Positions 46,623 to 56,075 of a DNA stretch of 64,000 nt are shown in pieces. This DNA comes from Deltaproteobacteria bacterium (GTDB lineage Bacteria > Myxococcota_A > Polyangia > Nannocystales > Nannocystaceae). Where the stretch lies: NCBI GenBank assembly GCA_016709225.1, contig JADJEE010000002.1, forward strand, positions 558,001 through 622,000. The letters are read 5' to 3'. The notes beneath the pieces were generated by a model that was not told the DNA's origin, searched no databases, and was given only the letters and a program-made list of their open reading frames with translations. Each line of letters opens with the position of its first letter. Position 1 is the stretch's first letter. The translations under genes and the position numbers were made by a program.

Positions 46623-47765
46623 TCACCAGCCCAGCTGTCGCGCCGCGAGCTCCTTCATGATCTCCTCGGCGCCACCGCCGATCGAGAGCACCTTGGTCTC
46701 GCGGTAGATCCGCTCGGACTTGCAGCCGCGGATGAAGCCGGCGCCGCCGAGGATCTGCACCGCCTCCTTCGCGCAGAACTCGAGGCACTGCGTGGCCGCG
46801 TTCTTGAGCATGCAGACCTCCGCGATCGGCCACTGCCCCTGCTGCACCCGCCACGCCATCAGCTCGAGGTACGCGCGGGTCGACTCGATGCGCTGGGCCA
46901 TGTCGACCAGCTTGTGGCGGATGACCTGTCGCGTGACGAGCGGCTTGCCGAAGGTCACGCGCTGGCGCGCCCACGCCAGCGCCTCGTCGAGGCAGGTCTG
47001 GGCGAAGCCCACCGCCATCGCCGCGATCGCGAGCCGCTCGCCGTTGAAGTTCTGCATGATGCCGAGGAAGCCCTGGTGCTCGGGGCCGATGAGGTTGCTC
47101 GCCGGCACCGGGCAGTCCTCGAAGTACAAGGTCGCGGTGTCCGAGCACCACCAGCCCATCTTGTGCAGCGGGGTCTGCGTGAAGCCCGGGGTCCCACGCT
47201 CGACCAGCAGAAGCGAGATCCCGGCCATGCCGTCGCCGCCCGTGCGCACGGCGACGGTGTAGTAGTCCGCGCGCATGCCGGAGGTGATGAAGGTCTTGCT
47301 GCCGTTGACGATGAAGTGGTCGCCCTCACGTCGCGCGCTGGTCCGCAGGCTCGCGACGTCCGATCCGCCGTCGGGCTCGGTGATCGCGAGCGCGGCGATC
47401 GCTTGGCCGGCGAGCACCGGCGGGACCACGCGCCGCTTCAGCGAATCGCTCCCGAGCGCGACGATCGGCGGCAACGCGATCCCGTGGCTCATGAGCCCGG
47501 CGACCAGGCCGCCCGAGCCGGCGCGCGCGAGCTCCTCGGTGACGACGATGCGGTGGAACGGGTCGCAAGGCGTGCCGCCGAGCTCCTCGGGGAAGCCGAG
47601 GCCGAGCAGACCGAGCTCACCGGCCGCCGCGTAGAGCCCCCGCGGGAACTCGCAGGCCTCGTCCCATGCATCGATGTGCGGTGCGATCTCGCGCTGGACG
47701 AAGCGGCGGACGGACTCGCGAAGGCGATCGTGATCCTCGGTGTAGTACGGCGCGCGGGCGGACAT
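46623..47765 (-). CDS. Acyl-CoA dehydrogenase
   Basis: 380 residues, the family length. Segments: ITEPDGGSDVASL (FAD and substrate site), TFITSGMRADYYTVAVRTG, NFNGERLAIAAMAVGFAQ, QILGGAGFIRGCKSERIYR and IGGGAEEIMKELAARQLG. It oxidises an acyl-CoA to the trans-2-enoyl-CoA with FAD, passing electrons to ETF. Chain-length preference is not readable. It lies 47 bases downstream-to-upstream of the aminotransferase on the same strand. Confidence 0.93.
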   Translation of the reverse strand: MSARAPYYTEDHDRLRESVRRFVQREIAPHIDAWDEACEFPRGLYAAAGELGLLGLGFPEELGGTPCDPFHRIVVTEELARAGSGGLVAGLMSHGIALPPIVALGSDSLKRRVVPPVLAGQAIAALAITEPDGGSDVASLRTSARREGDHFIVNGSKTFITSGMRADYYTVAVRTGGDGMAGISLLLVERGTPGFTQTPLHKMGWWCSDTATLYFEDCPVPASNLIGPEHQGFLGIMQNFNGERLAIAAMAVGFAQTCLDEALAWARQRVTFGKPLVTRQVIRHKLVDMAQRIESTRAYLELMAWRVQQGQWPIAEVCMLKNAATQCLEFCAKEAVQILGGAGFIRGCKSERIYRETKVLSIGGGAEEIMKELAARQLGW

Positions 47766-47840
47766 CCTGCGCCGCAGTGTACGTCGCGTGCCCCAGTGCC
47801 GGGGGCCCGCTCGCGAACGCCGACACCGGGCAGGCGCGGT

Positions 47841-49256
47841 ATGCTGTCGGCGATGGGCGACGCCAAGGCGCTGCGGGTGGGGACGCTGACCCCGATCGCG
47901 TCGCTCGATCCCCACCGCGCACACGATTTCACGGGGCACCTCGTGCTCGCGCAGGTCTACGAGCCGTTGTTCGTCCGCCAGCGCGACCGCGTCGAGCCGC
48001 GCTTGGCCAGCGCGATGCCGCAGCGACTGCCCGGCAGCAATGCGGTCGTGATCGAGCTGCGCGACGACGTCCGCTTCTCCGACGGCAGCGCGATGACGCC
48101 CGCCGACGTGGTGTCGTCGTTGTCCCCGATGCTGGTCCCGTACGGCATCGAGGCCTCGTTCAGCGGCACGCGGCTGCTGCTCAAGTCGATGTCGTGGACC
48201 CACCGCGCCGAGGACGTGCTCTCGGGCATCGGCATGCGGGTGGCCAAGCCGACGCCCCGCGGCCCCATCGGCACCGGTCCGTACGCGATCGCGGCCACCG
48301 CCGACGACGGCGTCCAGCTGGAGGCGAACCCCCACGCCCGCACGCGCGCCGCGATCCCGCGCGTGGTGGTGCGCTACTTCGCGGCCGGTGCCGACGGGCG
48401 TCCGGTCGAGCTGCTCGCCGCGCTCGAGGCCGGCGAGATCGACTTCACGCTCGCGCTGGCGCGCGACGACGTCGCTGCGCTGAAGAACGTGCGCAAGCTG
48501 TTCCAGGCCGGCATGAGCACCGCGTTCCTGGCCTTCAACACCGAGCGCGGTCGGCTCGCCGACGTCGAGCTGCGTCGCGCGCTCGCGCTGGCCATCGATC
48601 GCTATCGCCTGACCGAGCTGTGCTACGCCAACCCGGCGGCCTTCGTCGCGCGCTGTCTGCTGCCGCCGGCGCTCGGTCGCGGCAACGACGGACTTCGCCA
48701 CGATCCCGCAGCTGCGGCCGCGGCGATCCGCGAGCGCGGTGCGCCGCCGCCCCTGCGGATGGTGCGGGTGTGGGGCCCGCGGCCGTATCTCCCGCGGCCC
48801 GATGCCGTGGCCGCGTCGTTGGTACAGCAGCTGCGCGACGTCGGCGTGCGGGTCGATACCATCGTCTCGAGCGACAGCGAGGACTACAACGAACGGCTCG
48901 ATCGCGGCGACTACGACCTCGTGCTGGGCGGCTGGATCGCCGACACCGCCGACCCGATCGACTATCTGTCGTCGACGGTCGGCTCGGGCTGCATCCTCGG
49001 CACGGGCGCCTCGCCGGGCGTCGCCAGCAACTTCGCGCGGTGGCGCGACGCCGCCACCGACGACGCGCTCCTGACCGCCCGCGGCGGCGCCAGCTCGGCG
49101 GTCGACGAGGTGCTCGCCCGCGTCGCGAGCGAGGTCCCGCTGGTGCCGCTCATGCACGGCGCGCGCGTGATCGTGCACGGCTGGCACGTGAAGGGCTACG
49201 ACCCCGAGGCCGGCCCCCTCCCCGACTTCGCCGCGCTCGATCTCGACGGCGGCTAG
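47841..49256 (+). CDS. Family 5 peptide-binding-like protein without signal peptide
   Basis: About 471 residues from ATG 47841 (ATG 47853 possible). The SBP_bac_5 fold is recognisable: LTPIASLDPHRAHDFTGHLV, VYEPLFVRQRDRVEPRLA, FSDGSAMTPADVVSSL, GPIGTGPYAIA, FNTERGRLADVELRRALALA, GDYDLVLGGWIADTADPIDY. No signal peptide or lipobox precedes it and no ABC transporter genes adjoin it, so it may be a cytoplasmic ligand sensor, as the SgrR C-terminal domain is. It could also be a transport protein whose start is misread. Confidence 0.75.
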   Translation: MLSAMGDAKALRVGTLTPIASLDPHRAHDFTGHLVLAQVYEPLFVRQRDRVEPRLASAMPQRLPGSNAVVIELRDDVRFSDGSAMTPADVVSSLSPMLVPYGIEASFSGTRLLLKSMSWTHRAEDVLSGIGMRVAKPTPRGPIGTGPYAIAATADDGVQLEANPHARTRAAIPRVVVRYFAAGADGRPVELLAALEAGEIDFTLALARDDVAALKNVRKLFQAGMSTAFLAFNTERGRLADVELRRALALAIDRYRLTELCYANPAAFVARCLLPPALGRGNDGLRHDPAAAAAAIRERGAPPPLRMVRVWGPRPYLPRPDAVAASLVQQLRDVGVRVDTIVSSDSEDYNERLDRGDYDLVLGGWIADTADPIDYLSSTVGSGCILGTGASPGVASNFARWRDAATDDALLTARGGASSAVDEVLARVASEVPLVPLMHGARVIVHGWHVKGYDPEAGPLPDFAALDLDGG

Positions 49257-49284
49257 CGGCGTCCGAGCCGAGCAGGCTCTGCCG

Positions 49285-49842
49285 CTACTCGTGACGCTCG
49301 TCGCGGACCTGCACGCGGACCTCGCGACGGCCCTCCTCGTCGTCCTCGACCGCGACGTCGATCTCACCAGCCACACCCTGCGCGCGCAGCTCCTCGGTGA
49401 GCCGGGTCCGCGCCGCGTCGGCGTCCTCGTCGGGATCGACGGCGAAGGCCGGCAGACGATCCTCGGGCGCGACGGCGACGGCCGGCGAGATCGCGATGGC
49501 GCTGGTGGCCAGCTGCGCAAAGCGCCCCCGCAGGCCCGCGGCGATGGCCTCGTCGGTCGTCGTGGTGCGACCCCAGGCGTCGATCGTCAGCGACGCGGGC
49601 GTGCCGTCGTCGGCGTGCTCGACCCGCACGCGGATCGACTCGGCACCGGTGGCGACCTCCACGTGCTTGGCGATCGCATCGACGAGCGCGGGCTCCACCG
49701 CGTCGGCGGCGAGGGTCAGCTCGATGGTGCGGCCGACCAGCGGCGCGAGGGCCTCGCGGCCCTTCACGGGCTCGGTGGGATCGGAATCGCAGGCCAGCGC
49801 GGTGCCGGCCAGCAACAGACAGAGGGCGGTGCGACGGAGCAT
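49285..49842 (-). CDS. Lipoprotein of unknown function
   Basis: 185 residues with a clear signal (MLRRTALCLLLAGTALAC, lipidated Cys 18). The mature part is acidic, with alternating helix and strand (RTIELTLAADAVEPALVDAI, EIDVAVEDDEEGRREVRVQV). No family recognised. It follows glnS on the same strand. Confidence 0.65.
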   Translation of the reverse strand: MLRRTALCLLLAGTALACDSDPTEPVKGREALAPLVGRTIELTLAADAVEPALVDAIAKHVEVATGAESIRVRVEHADDGTPASLTIDAWGRTTTTDEAIAAGLRGRFAQLATSAIAISPAVAVAPEDRLPAFAVDPDEDADAARTRLTEELRAQGVAGEIDVAVEDDEEGRREVRVQVRDERHE

Positions 49843-49860
49843 GGTGGGTTCGTCCTTTCA

Positions 49861-49892
49861 GGGTGCGTGCACCGCTACGAACGCATGCACCC
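49861..49892 (-). other. Hairpin between glnS and the lipoprotein gene
   Basis: GGGTGCGTGC (49861-49870) and GCATGCACCC (49883-49892) can pair over 10 positions with one wobble. There is no U-run on either strand. It may be an intercistronic processing or stability element. Confidence 0.3.
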
Positions 49893-49934
49893 GTCGGTGA
49901 CAACCCCGCCCGCCGCTCGCCAGCACGACTAGTA

Positions 49935-51629
49935 CTAGGCGCCGGGCTTGCCCTCGCGGGTCTCGAGCTTGGCCCAGCTGTCCTTGAGCTCGATCGTGCG
50001 ATTGAACAGCGGTGCGTCGGCGCGGCTGTCGAGGTCGGCGCAGAAGTACCCCACCCGCTCGAACTGGAACCGCTCACCGGGCGCCGCCGCGGCCAACGCC
50101 GGCTCGAGCACTGCGTCTTCGATGCGTGTGACCGAGTCGGGGTTGAGGAACTCCTTCCACTCGCGGCCCTCCACGCCCAACGGATCGGGCACGGTGTAGA
50201 GCCGATCGTAGAGCCGCACGGTCGCGCGCACGCCGTGGCGCGCGCTCACCCAGTGCGAGGTACCGCGGACCTTGCGGCCATCGGGGGAGTTGCCGCCGCG
50301 CGACTCGGGGTCCCAGGTGCAGCGCAGCTCGACGACGTTGCCCGCGTCGTCCTTGATCACCTCGCGGCACGTCACCAGGCACGCGTAGCGCAGCCGCACC
50401 TCCTGGCCGGGGGCGAAGCGGTACCACTTCTTGGGCGGGACCTCGCGGAAGTCGTCTTGCTCGATGTAGATCTCGCGCGCGAACGGGACCTTGCGCGTGC
50501 CGAGCTCGGGCCGCTCGGGGTGGTTGGGCGCCTCGAACCAGTCCTCGCCGTCGTCGGGGTAGTTCTCGATCACGAGCTTGAGCGGGCGCAGCACCGCCAT
50601 GCGCCGCGCGGCGATGGTGCCGAGGTGCTCGCGGATCTCGTGCTCGAACAGCGTGATGTCCACGACACCGTCGCGCTTCGACACGCCCACGCGCTCGGCG
50701 ATGTTGCGGATGGCCTCGGGCGTCACGCCGCGGCGACGCAGGCCCGAGATGGTCGGCATGCGCGGGTCATCCCAACCGTCGACCAGCTGCTCCTGCACCA
50801 GCTGCAGCAGTCGCCGCTTCGACAGCACGATGTACGAGAAGTTGAGCTTGGCGAACTCGATCTGCTGTGGCCGGTGCTCCAGCGCGAGCGCCTCGATGAA
50901 CCAGTCGTAGAGCGGGCGGTGATCCTCGAACTCGAGCGTGCACATCGAGTGCGTCACGCCCTCGATCGCGTCGGACAGCCCGTGCGCGTAGTCGTACATC
51001 GGATAGATGCACCACCGGTCGCCGGTGCGGTGGTGATGCGCGTGCTTGATGCGGTACATCGGCGGGTCGCGCATGTTGAGGTTGGGGTGGGCCATGTCGA
51101 TCTTGGCCCGCAGCACGCACGCCCCCTCCTCGAACGCGCCGGCGCGCATCTGCTCGAACAGCGCGCGGTTCTCGGCCACGCTGCGATCGCGAAACGGACT
51201 GTCGGTGCCCTTGTTGTAGAAGTTGCCGCGACCCTCGCGGATCTGCTCGGCGCTCTGGCTGTCGACGTAGGCCAGGCCCTCGTCGATGAGCTGCAGGGCC
51301 CACTGGTACAGCTGCTCGAAGTAGCCCGACGCGAAGTACTCGCGCTCGCCCCACTCGAAGCCGAGCCACTCGATGTCCTTGCGGATTGCCTCGACGTACT
51401 CGACCTCCTCGCGTGCGGGGTTGGTGTCGTCGAAGCGGAGGTTGCACAGGCCGCCGAACTCCTGGGCGAGCCCGAAGTTCACGCAGATGGCCTTGGCGTG
51501 GCCGACGTGCAGGTAGCCGTTGGGCTCCGGCGGGAAGCGGGTCATCACGCGTCCGCCGTGCTTGCCGGCCGCGACGTCGGCCGCGATCAGCTCGCGCAGG
51601 AAGTTCGGGGGGGTCGCGTCGTCGCTCAT
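49935..51629 (-). CDS. glnS: Glutaminyl-tRNA synthetase
   Basis: 564 residues. Class I signature PEPNGYLHVGHAKAI and KMSKS-like VLSKRRLLQL; the GlnRS anticodon-binding beta-barrels follow (SRGGNSPDGRKVRGTSHWVS). It charges tRNA-Gln directly, so this organism need not rely only on the Glu-tRNA amidotransferase route for Gln. The ATG overlaps the stop of the upstream metal permease gene (ATGA), an odd pairing that would couple translation of a housekeeping enzyme to a metal exporter. Confidence 0.96.
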   Translation of the reverse strand: MSDDATPPNFLRELIAADVAAGKHGGRVMTRFPPEPNGYLHVGHAKAICVNFGLAQEFGGLCNLRFDDTNPAREEVEYVEAIRKDIEWLGFEWGEREYFASGYFEQLYQWALQLIDEGLAYVDSQSAEQIREGRGNFYNKGTDSPFRDRSVAENRALFEQMRAGAFEEGACVLRAKIDMAHPNLNMRDPPMYRIKHAHHHRTGDRWCIYPMYDYAHGLSDAIEGVTHSMCTLEFEDHRPLYDWFIEALALEHRPQQIEFAKLNFSYIVLSKRRLLQLVQEQLVDGWDDPRMPTISGLRRRGVTPEAIRNIAERVGVSKRDGVVDITLFEHEIREHLGTIAARRMAVLRPLKLVIENYPDDGEDWFEAPNHPERPELGTRKVPFAREIYIEQDDFREVPPKKWYRFAPGQEVRLRYACLVTCREVIKDDAGNVVELRCTWDPESRGGNSPDGRKVRGTSHWVSARHGVRATVRLYDRLYTVPDPLGVEGREWKEFLNPDSVTRIEDAVLEPALAAAAPGERFQFERVGYFCADLDSRADAPLFNRTIELKDSWAKLETREGKPGA

Positions 51630-52867
51630 GCTCCGGCGGACGATACCGCATCGGAAACGGCGGCGGCGTCGACCGTGTAGCCAGCCTTGCGCACCAGCGC
51701 GTGCACGGTCGCGAGATCGACGTCGCCCCGCACGACCGCGCGGCCAGGCTCGAGCGTGACCTCGCAGGCCTGCACACCGGGCGCGCCGCGCAGGGTCTGC
51801 TCGAGGTGCGCCACGCAGCCCTCGCAGTGCATGCCGACCACGCCGACCGCGATGCTCGGCACCTCGGGTGCAGGCGCCGGTGCCCGCCGCGCCCACGCGC
51901 GCCGGAGATCCTCGAGCGCGAACCAAGCCAGCGCCAGCGTGAGCACGACCGCCGCGGACTGCTCCCACCACGCGCCGTCGCCGTGCATGTGGGCGTGCAC
52001 GTGCTGCACCGCGCGCTCGCTCAGCACCGCGTCGAAGCCCCACGCCAACAGCACGCTGCCCACGACGATCGTGCCGAGGTAGATCGCCAGCGTGCGCCGG
52101 CCGAAGCCCGTGGCGACCGCACCGATGGTCGCGATGTTGGTCGCCGGGCCGGCCATCAGCAGCACCAGCGCGGCGCCCGGCGGGAAGCCGCCGGCCACCA
52201 ACATCGCCGCGATCGGCACCGACGCGGTGGCGCACACGTACAACGGCACCGCGATCGCCAGCGTCGCGAGCACCGTCAGCGGGCCCGGCCAGCCCGCGAT
52301 CGCAGCCAACGACGACGGCGGCACGAACGTGCCGATGAGCGCCGACGCCACCACGCCGAACACCAGCCAGCGCCAGATCGTGCGCACGATCTCGACCCCG
52401 TGGTGCAGCGCCGCGGCGACGCCCCGTCGAGCGTGGGGCACCGCCGCGTCGGCGCCCGCGCGCGGCGGCGCGCCCTCGGGATCGAAGCGATCGACCGCCA
52501 CGCCCGCAACCACGCCGGTGACCAGCGCTGCGCCGACCTTCCACAGTGCGAACGGCCAGCCCAGCAGGCTCGCCGAGACCAGCACCGAGTCGACGCCGGT
52601 CTGCGGCGTCGCGACCAGGAACCCGATCGACGCGCCCCGGCTGGCGCCGTCGCGGCGCAGACCCATCGCCGCTGGGATCACGCCGCACGAACACAGCGGC
52701 AGCGGGACCCCCAGCGCGACCGCCTTCCACACGCCAGCGCCGCCGTGGAGATGACGACGCACGAAGTCCGGCGGCAGCAACACGTGCAGCACGCCCGCGA
52801 GCGCAGCGCCGAGCAGCAGCCACGGCGCGAGCGCGAGCATGACCGACCACAGCTGCGCGAGAAACAT
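51626..52867 (-). CDS. SO_0444-type Cu/Zn efflux permease with HMA domain
   Basis: 413 residues. The permease part has about eight helices and the family motifs PLPLCSCGVIPAAMGLR and CATASVPIAAMLVAGG, later AGPATNIATIG. A His-rich loop (HVHAHMHGDGAWW) may bind metal. The C-terminal 70 residues form a heavy-metal-associated domain with GMHCEGCVAHLEQTL (CxxC metal site). It probably exports Cu or Zn across the inner membrane. Overlaps glnS by four bases. Confidence 0.87.
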   Translation of the reverse strand: MFLAQLWSVMLALAPWLLLGAALAGVLHVLLPPDFVRRHLHGGAGVWKAVALGVPLPLCSCGVIPAAMGLRRDGASRGASIGFLVATPQTGVDSVLVSASLLGWPFALWKVGAALVTGVVAGVAVDRFDPEGAPPRAGADAAVPHARRGVAAALHHGVEIVRTIWRWLVFGVVASALIGTFVPPSSLAAIAGWPGPLTVLATLAIAVPLYVCATASVPIAAMLVAGGFPPGAALVLLMAGPATNIATIGAVATGFGRRTLAIYLGTIVVGSVLLAWGFDAVLSERAVQHVHAHMHGDGAWWEQSAAVVLTLALAWFALEDLRRAWARRAPAPAPEVPSIAVGVVGMHCEGCVAHLEQTLRGAPGVQACEVTLEPGRAVVRGDVDLATVHALVRKAGYTVDAAAVSDAVSSAGA

Positions 52868-53005
52868 CGCCACCTTGCGTCCCTGGCATAGCGCAGCGCG
52901 GGCGTCGGTGCGAGCGCAAAGCCCTCGTGGCTGCGCGCTCGGGCCCGATCCGGGTCGGCGTCGCCGCCCCTCACGCGGCCGCGACGCATGGGCGATACTC
53001 CGCCC

Positions 53006-53890
53006 ATGGCCTGGCTGCGCTCCGCGACCGTCCTCCTGTTGACCGCCTGCGGTACGAACGCCCCCGTCGGCGACGGTTCGTCGAGCACCGCCAGCACGGG
53101 CGGCGGCTCCACCGGTGCGAGCGCAACCGGCAGCACGGGCGGCGCGGTCGACAGCAGCGGAGCGTCGGGCAGCGACGACACCGTCGATCCGACGGTCGGG
53201 ACCACCACCTTCGGGATGCACCCGGACGGTGGCTGCACCATCTCGCAGTGCGATGTCTGGACGCAGGACTGTCCGGCAGGAGAGAAGTGCGTGCCGTGGT
53301 CCGCCAACGGCGATGGCACCTTCGGCGGCTGCTCCGACGCGCGCTGCAGCGAGGTCACCGCGCGCCCCCACCTCGCCGGCGAGCCATGCACGGCGCAGGA
53401 CGGGCCATGGACCGGCGTCGACGACTGCGAGCTGGGCGCGTACTGCTGGGCCGTGGACGTCGCCACCGGCGCGGGCGTCTGCGTGCAGCAGTGCGGCGGC
53501 ACCGAGGACGAGCCATCGTGCAGCGATCCCGAGCTCACGTGCTACGCCATGCACGGCACCAGCGTCACCGCCTGCGTGCCGAGCTGCGATCCGCTCGCAC
53601 CGACCTGCGCGGCCGGAACCGCGTGCACGATCTCGACCGGCAGTGACTTCGGCCCGTTGTGCCTCGCCATCGATCTCGGCGTCATCGGGACCGTGGGCAG
53701 CCCCTGTGATCTCCGCGTCGGTTGCGGCGACGGCCTCGCGTGTCTGCCCGCCGAAGCGGTGGCCGACTGCGATGGCGCGGGTTGCTGCGCGACGCTGTGC
53801 GATCTGAGCGAGCAGACCTGTCCAGCGGACACCGCCTGCACCGCGCTCCAGGCCGCACCGATGGGCGTCGGTGCCTGCGCCGCGGCGTGA
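53006..53890 (+). CDS. Cys-rich lipoprotein
   Basis: 294 residues from ATG 53006. Signal MAWLRSATVLLLTAC (lipobox LTAC), then a Ser/Thr/Gly linker and a domain with more than 20 Cys (CTISQCDVWTQDCPAGEKC, CGDGLACLP). Likely disulfide-stabilised on the cell surface; function unknown. Its stop overlaps the GTG of the oligopeptidase gene. Confidence 0.72.
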   Translation: MAWLRSATVLLLTACGTNAPVGDGSSSTASTGGGSTGASATGSTGGAVDSSGASGSDDTVDPTVGTTTFGMHPDGGCTISQCDVWTQDCPAGEKCVPWSANGDGTFGGCSDARCSEVTARPHLAGEPCTAQDGPWTGVDDCELGAYCWAVDVATGAGVCVQQCGGTEDEPSCSDPELTCYAMHGTSVTACVPSCDPLAPTCAAGTACTISTGSDFGPLCLAIDLGVIGTVGSPCDLRVGCGDGLACLPAEAVADCDGAGCCATLCDLSEQTCPADTACTALQAAPMGVGACAAA

Positions 53891-55965
53891 TCGTGCGTGC
53901 TACCGTGGGCGGCCGATCCCGTGCCGAGCTCGCATCGCCCCCCATCGCGGCCCCGCGCCCGCTGACGCTGACGATCCACGCTCGCACGCGGGAGGACCCG
54001 TGGGCGTGGCTGCGCGACCGCGAGGACCCGGCCGTGCGCGCGCACCTCGAGGCCGAGAACGCCCACACCGACGCGGTGATGGCCCCGACGCAGCCGCTGC
54101 AGGAGCAGCTCTACCGCGAGATGTTGGCGCGGATGCGCGAGGACGACGAGACGGTGCCGGTCCCCGACGGTGGCTGGTCGTACGGCACGCGCACGATCGC
54201 CGGGCGCAGCTACGCCGTGCACGTGCGTCGCAGCGAGGCGACGGCGGACGGCCCCGAGCAGCTCGTGCTCGACGAGAACGCGCTCGCCGAGGGCCACCCG
54301 TACCTGGCCGTGCGCGCGCTCGTGACGAGCCCCGACCATCGCCGCGTCGCCTGGGCCGCCGACACCCGCGGCGACGAGCGCTACACCCTGGGCATCCGCG
54401 ACATCGCCAGCGGCGAGGTGCTCCCCGACGTCGTCGAGAACGCCGGCGCGGCGCTGGCGTGGTCGGCCGCCGGTGACCACCTCTTCTACCTGCGGCAGGA
54501 CGATGCCCGCCGGCCGTGCGAGGTGTGGCGCCACGCACTCGGCATTTCGCTGGGTGACGACGTGCGGGTGCTGCACGAGCCCGACGAGCGCTTCCACGTC
54601 GAGCTGCAGCGCGATCGCAGCGGCCGCTTCATCGTCATCACCTGCGAGTCTCGCACCAGCTCCGAGGTGCACGTCGTCGATGCTGCAACACCGTGCAACC
54701 CACCGCGACGCCTGATCCCGCGGCGCGAGGGCATCGAGCTCTCGGTCGCGCTGCACGGCGAGCGCGTGTTCATCCTGCACAACGACGGTGCGCCGGAGTT
54801 CGAGCTGTCATGGGCACCGCTCGATGCCACCGATCCACACCACTGGCGGCCGCTGCTGCCCCACCGCGAAGACACCCACCTCGAGCGCGTCGAGGCCTTC
54901 GCCGATCACCTGGTGGTGTGGCTGCGTCGCGCCGGCGTGCCGCAGCTGCACGTCGTCGATCTCGCCGGTGACCAGCACCACGACATCGGCATGCCCGAGC
55001 CGATCTATGCGCTCGATCCCGGGCCGAACCGCCGCTTCGACACCGCCGTCTACCGCTTCTACTACTCGTCGATGGTCACGCCGCTGCAGGTGGTCGACTA
55101 CGACGTGCGTGCGCGCAGCTGGACCGTGCGCAAGCACTACGAGGTGCCCGGCTACGATGCGGGCGCGCTGGTCACCGAGCGTCACCTCGCGACCGCACCC
55201 GACGGCACCGCGGTGCCGATCTCGATCGTGCGACGGCGCTGCGACGTGGGTCGTCCGCAGCCGCTGATGCTGATCGGCTATGGCGCCTACGGTCGCTCGA
55301 TCGATGCTCGCTTCAGCTCGAATCGACTGTCATTGGTCGAGCGCGGCGTCGCGGTCGGCATCGCCCACGTCCGCGGCGGCGGCGAGCTGGGACGCGCCTG
55401 GTACGACGGTGGCCGGCTGCTGCACAAGCCCAACACATTCTCCGACTTCGTGGCGGCGACCCGTCACGTGATCGCCATCGGCATCGCCTGCCCCGATCGG
55501 ATCGCCGTGCACGGCGGCAGCGCGGGCGGGCTGCTGGTCGGCGCGGTGCTCAACGCAGCGCCCGATCTCTACGCAGCCGCGGTCGCCGACGTGCCGTTCG
55601 TCGACGTGCTGAACTCGATGCTCGACGCGACGCTGCCGCTGACGGTCATCGAGCGCGACGAGTGGGGTGACCCGCTGTTGCCCGAGCACTACGACGCGAT
55701 CGCAGCGTGGTCACCGTACGAGAACGTCGGGCCGCATCGCTACCCCGCCGTGCTCGCGCTGGCCGGCTGGAGCGACCCTCGCGTGGGCTACTGGGAGGCC
55801 GCGAAGTGGGTCGCGCGGCTGCGCGAGCTCGCCGTCGGTGAACCCGAGATCCTGCTGCGCACGCACATGGGTGCCGGCCACGGCGGGCCCTCGGGGCGCT
55901 ACGCCGCACTGGCCGAGACTGCGTTCGTGTTCGCCTTCGTGCTGCGCCAGCTCGGCGCCGCGTGA
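53887..55965 (+). CDS. Oligopeptidase B (S9 family)
   Basis: 692 residues (E. coli OpdB 686) from GTG 53887, which overlaps the preceding stop; GTG 53893 is an alternative. An N-terminal beta-propeller (about 60-420) is followed by the alpha/beta hydrolase domain. The triad is Ser545 (HGGSAGG), Asp630 (GWSDPRV) and His665 (MGAGHGG). The spacings of 85 and 35 residues match the E. coli triad S532/D617/H652. It cleaves short peptides after Arg or Lys. No signal peptide. Confidence 0.92.
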   Translation: MIVRATVGGRSRAELASPPIAAPRPLTLTIHARTREDPWAWLRDREDPAVRAHLEAENAHTDAVMAPTQPLQEQLYREMLARMREDDETVPVPDGGWSYGTRTIAGRSYAVHVRRSEATADGPEQLVLDENALAEGHPYLAVRALVTSPDHRRVAWAADTRGDERYTLGIRDIASGEVLPDVVENAGAALAWSAAGDHLFYLRQDDARRPCEVWRHALGISLGDDVRVLHEPDERFHVELQRDRSGRFIVITCESRTSSEVHVVDAATPCNPPRRLIPRREGIELSVALHGERVFILHNDGAPEFELSWAPLDATDPHHWRPLLPHREDTHLERVEAFADHLVVWLRRAGVPQLHVVDLAGDQHHDIGMPEPIYALDPGPNRRFDTAVYRFYYSSMVTPLQVVDYDVRARSWTVRKHYEVPGYDAGALVTERHLATAPDGTAVPISIVRRRCDVGRPQPLMLIGYGAYGRSIDARFSSNRLSLVERGVAVGIAHVRGGGELGRAWYDGGRLLHKPNTFSDFVAATRHVIAIGIACPDRIAVHGGSAGGLLVGAVLNAAPDLYAAAVADVPFVDVLNSMLDATLPLTVIERDEWGDPLLPEHYDAIAAWSPYENVGPHRYPAVLALAGWSDPRVGYWEAAKWVARLRELAVGEPEILLRTHMGAGHGGPSGRYAALAETAFVFAFVLRQLGAA

Positions 55966-56075
55966 GCGCAGCGCCGGGGCTGCTTGCGCGTGGACATCGA
56001 CGCTTCGGTGGATGCCCTGCGCACGATCCACGCAGCCACCCGCACGAGCCGGTGGCGCGTGGATCGTCGAGCGCG

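Noticed and set aside
49929..49938. CTAGTACTAG palindrome at the glnS stop
   Set aside because: A 10-base palindrome is expected by chance in a window this size, and it has no context suggesting a binding site.
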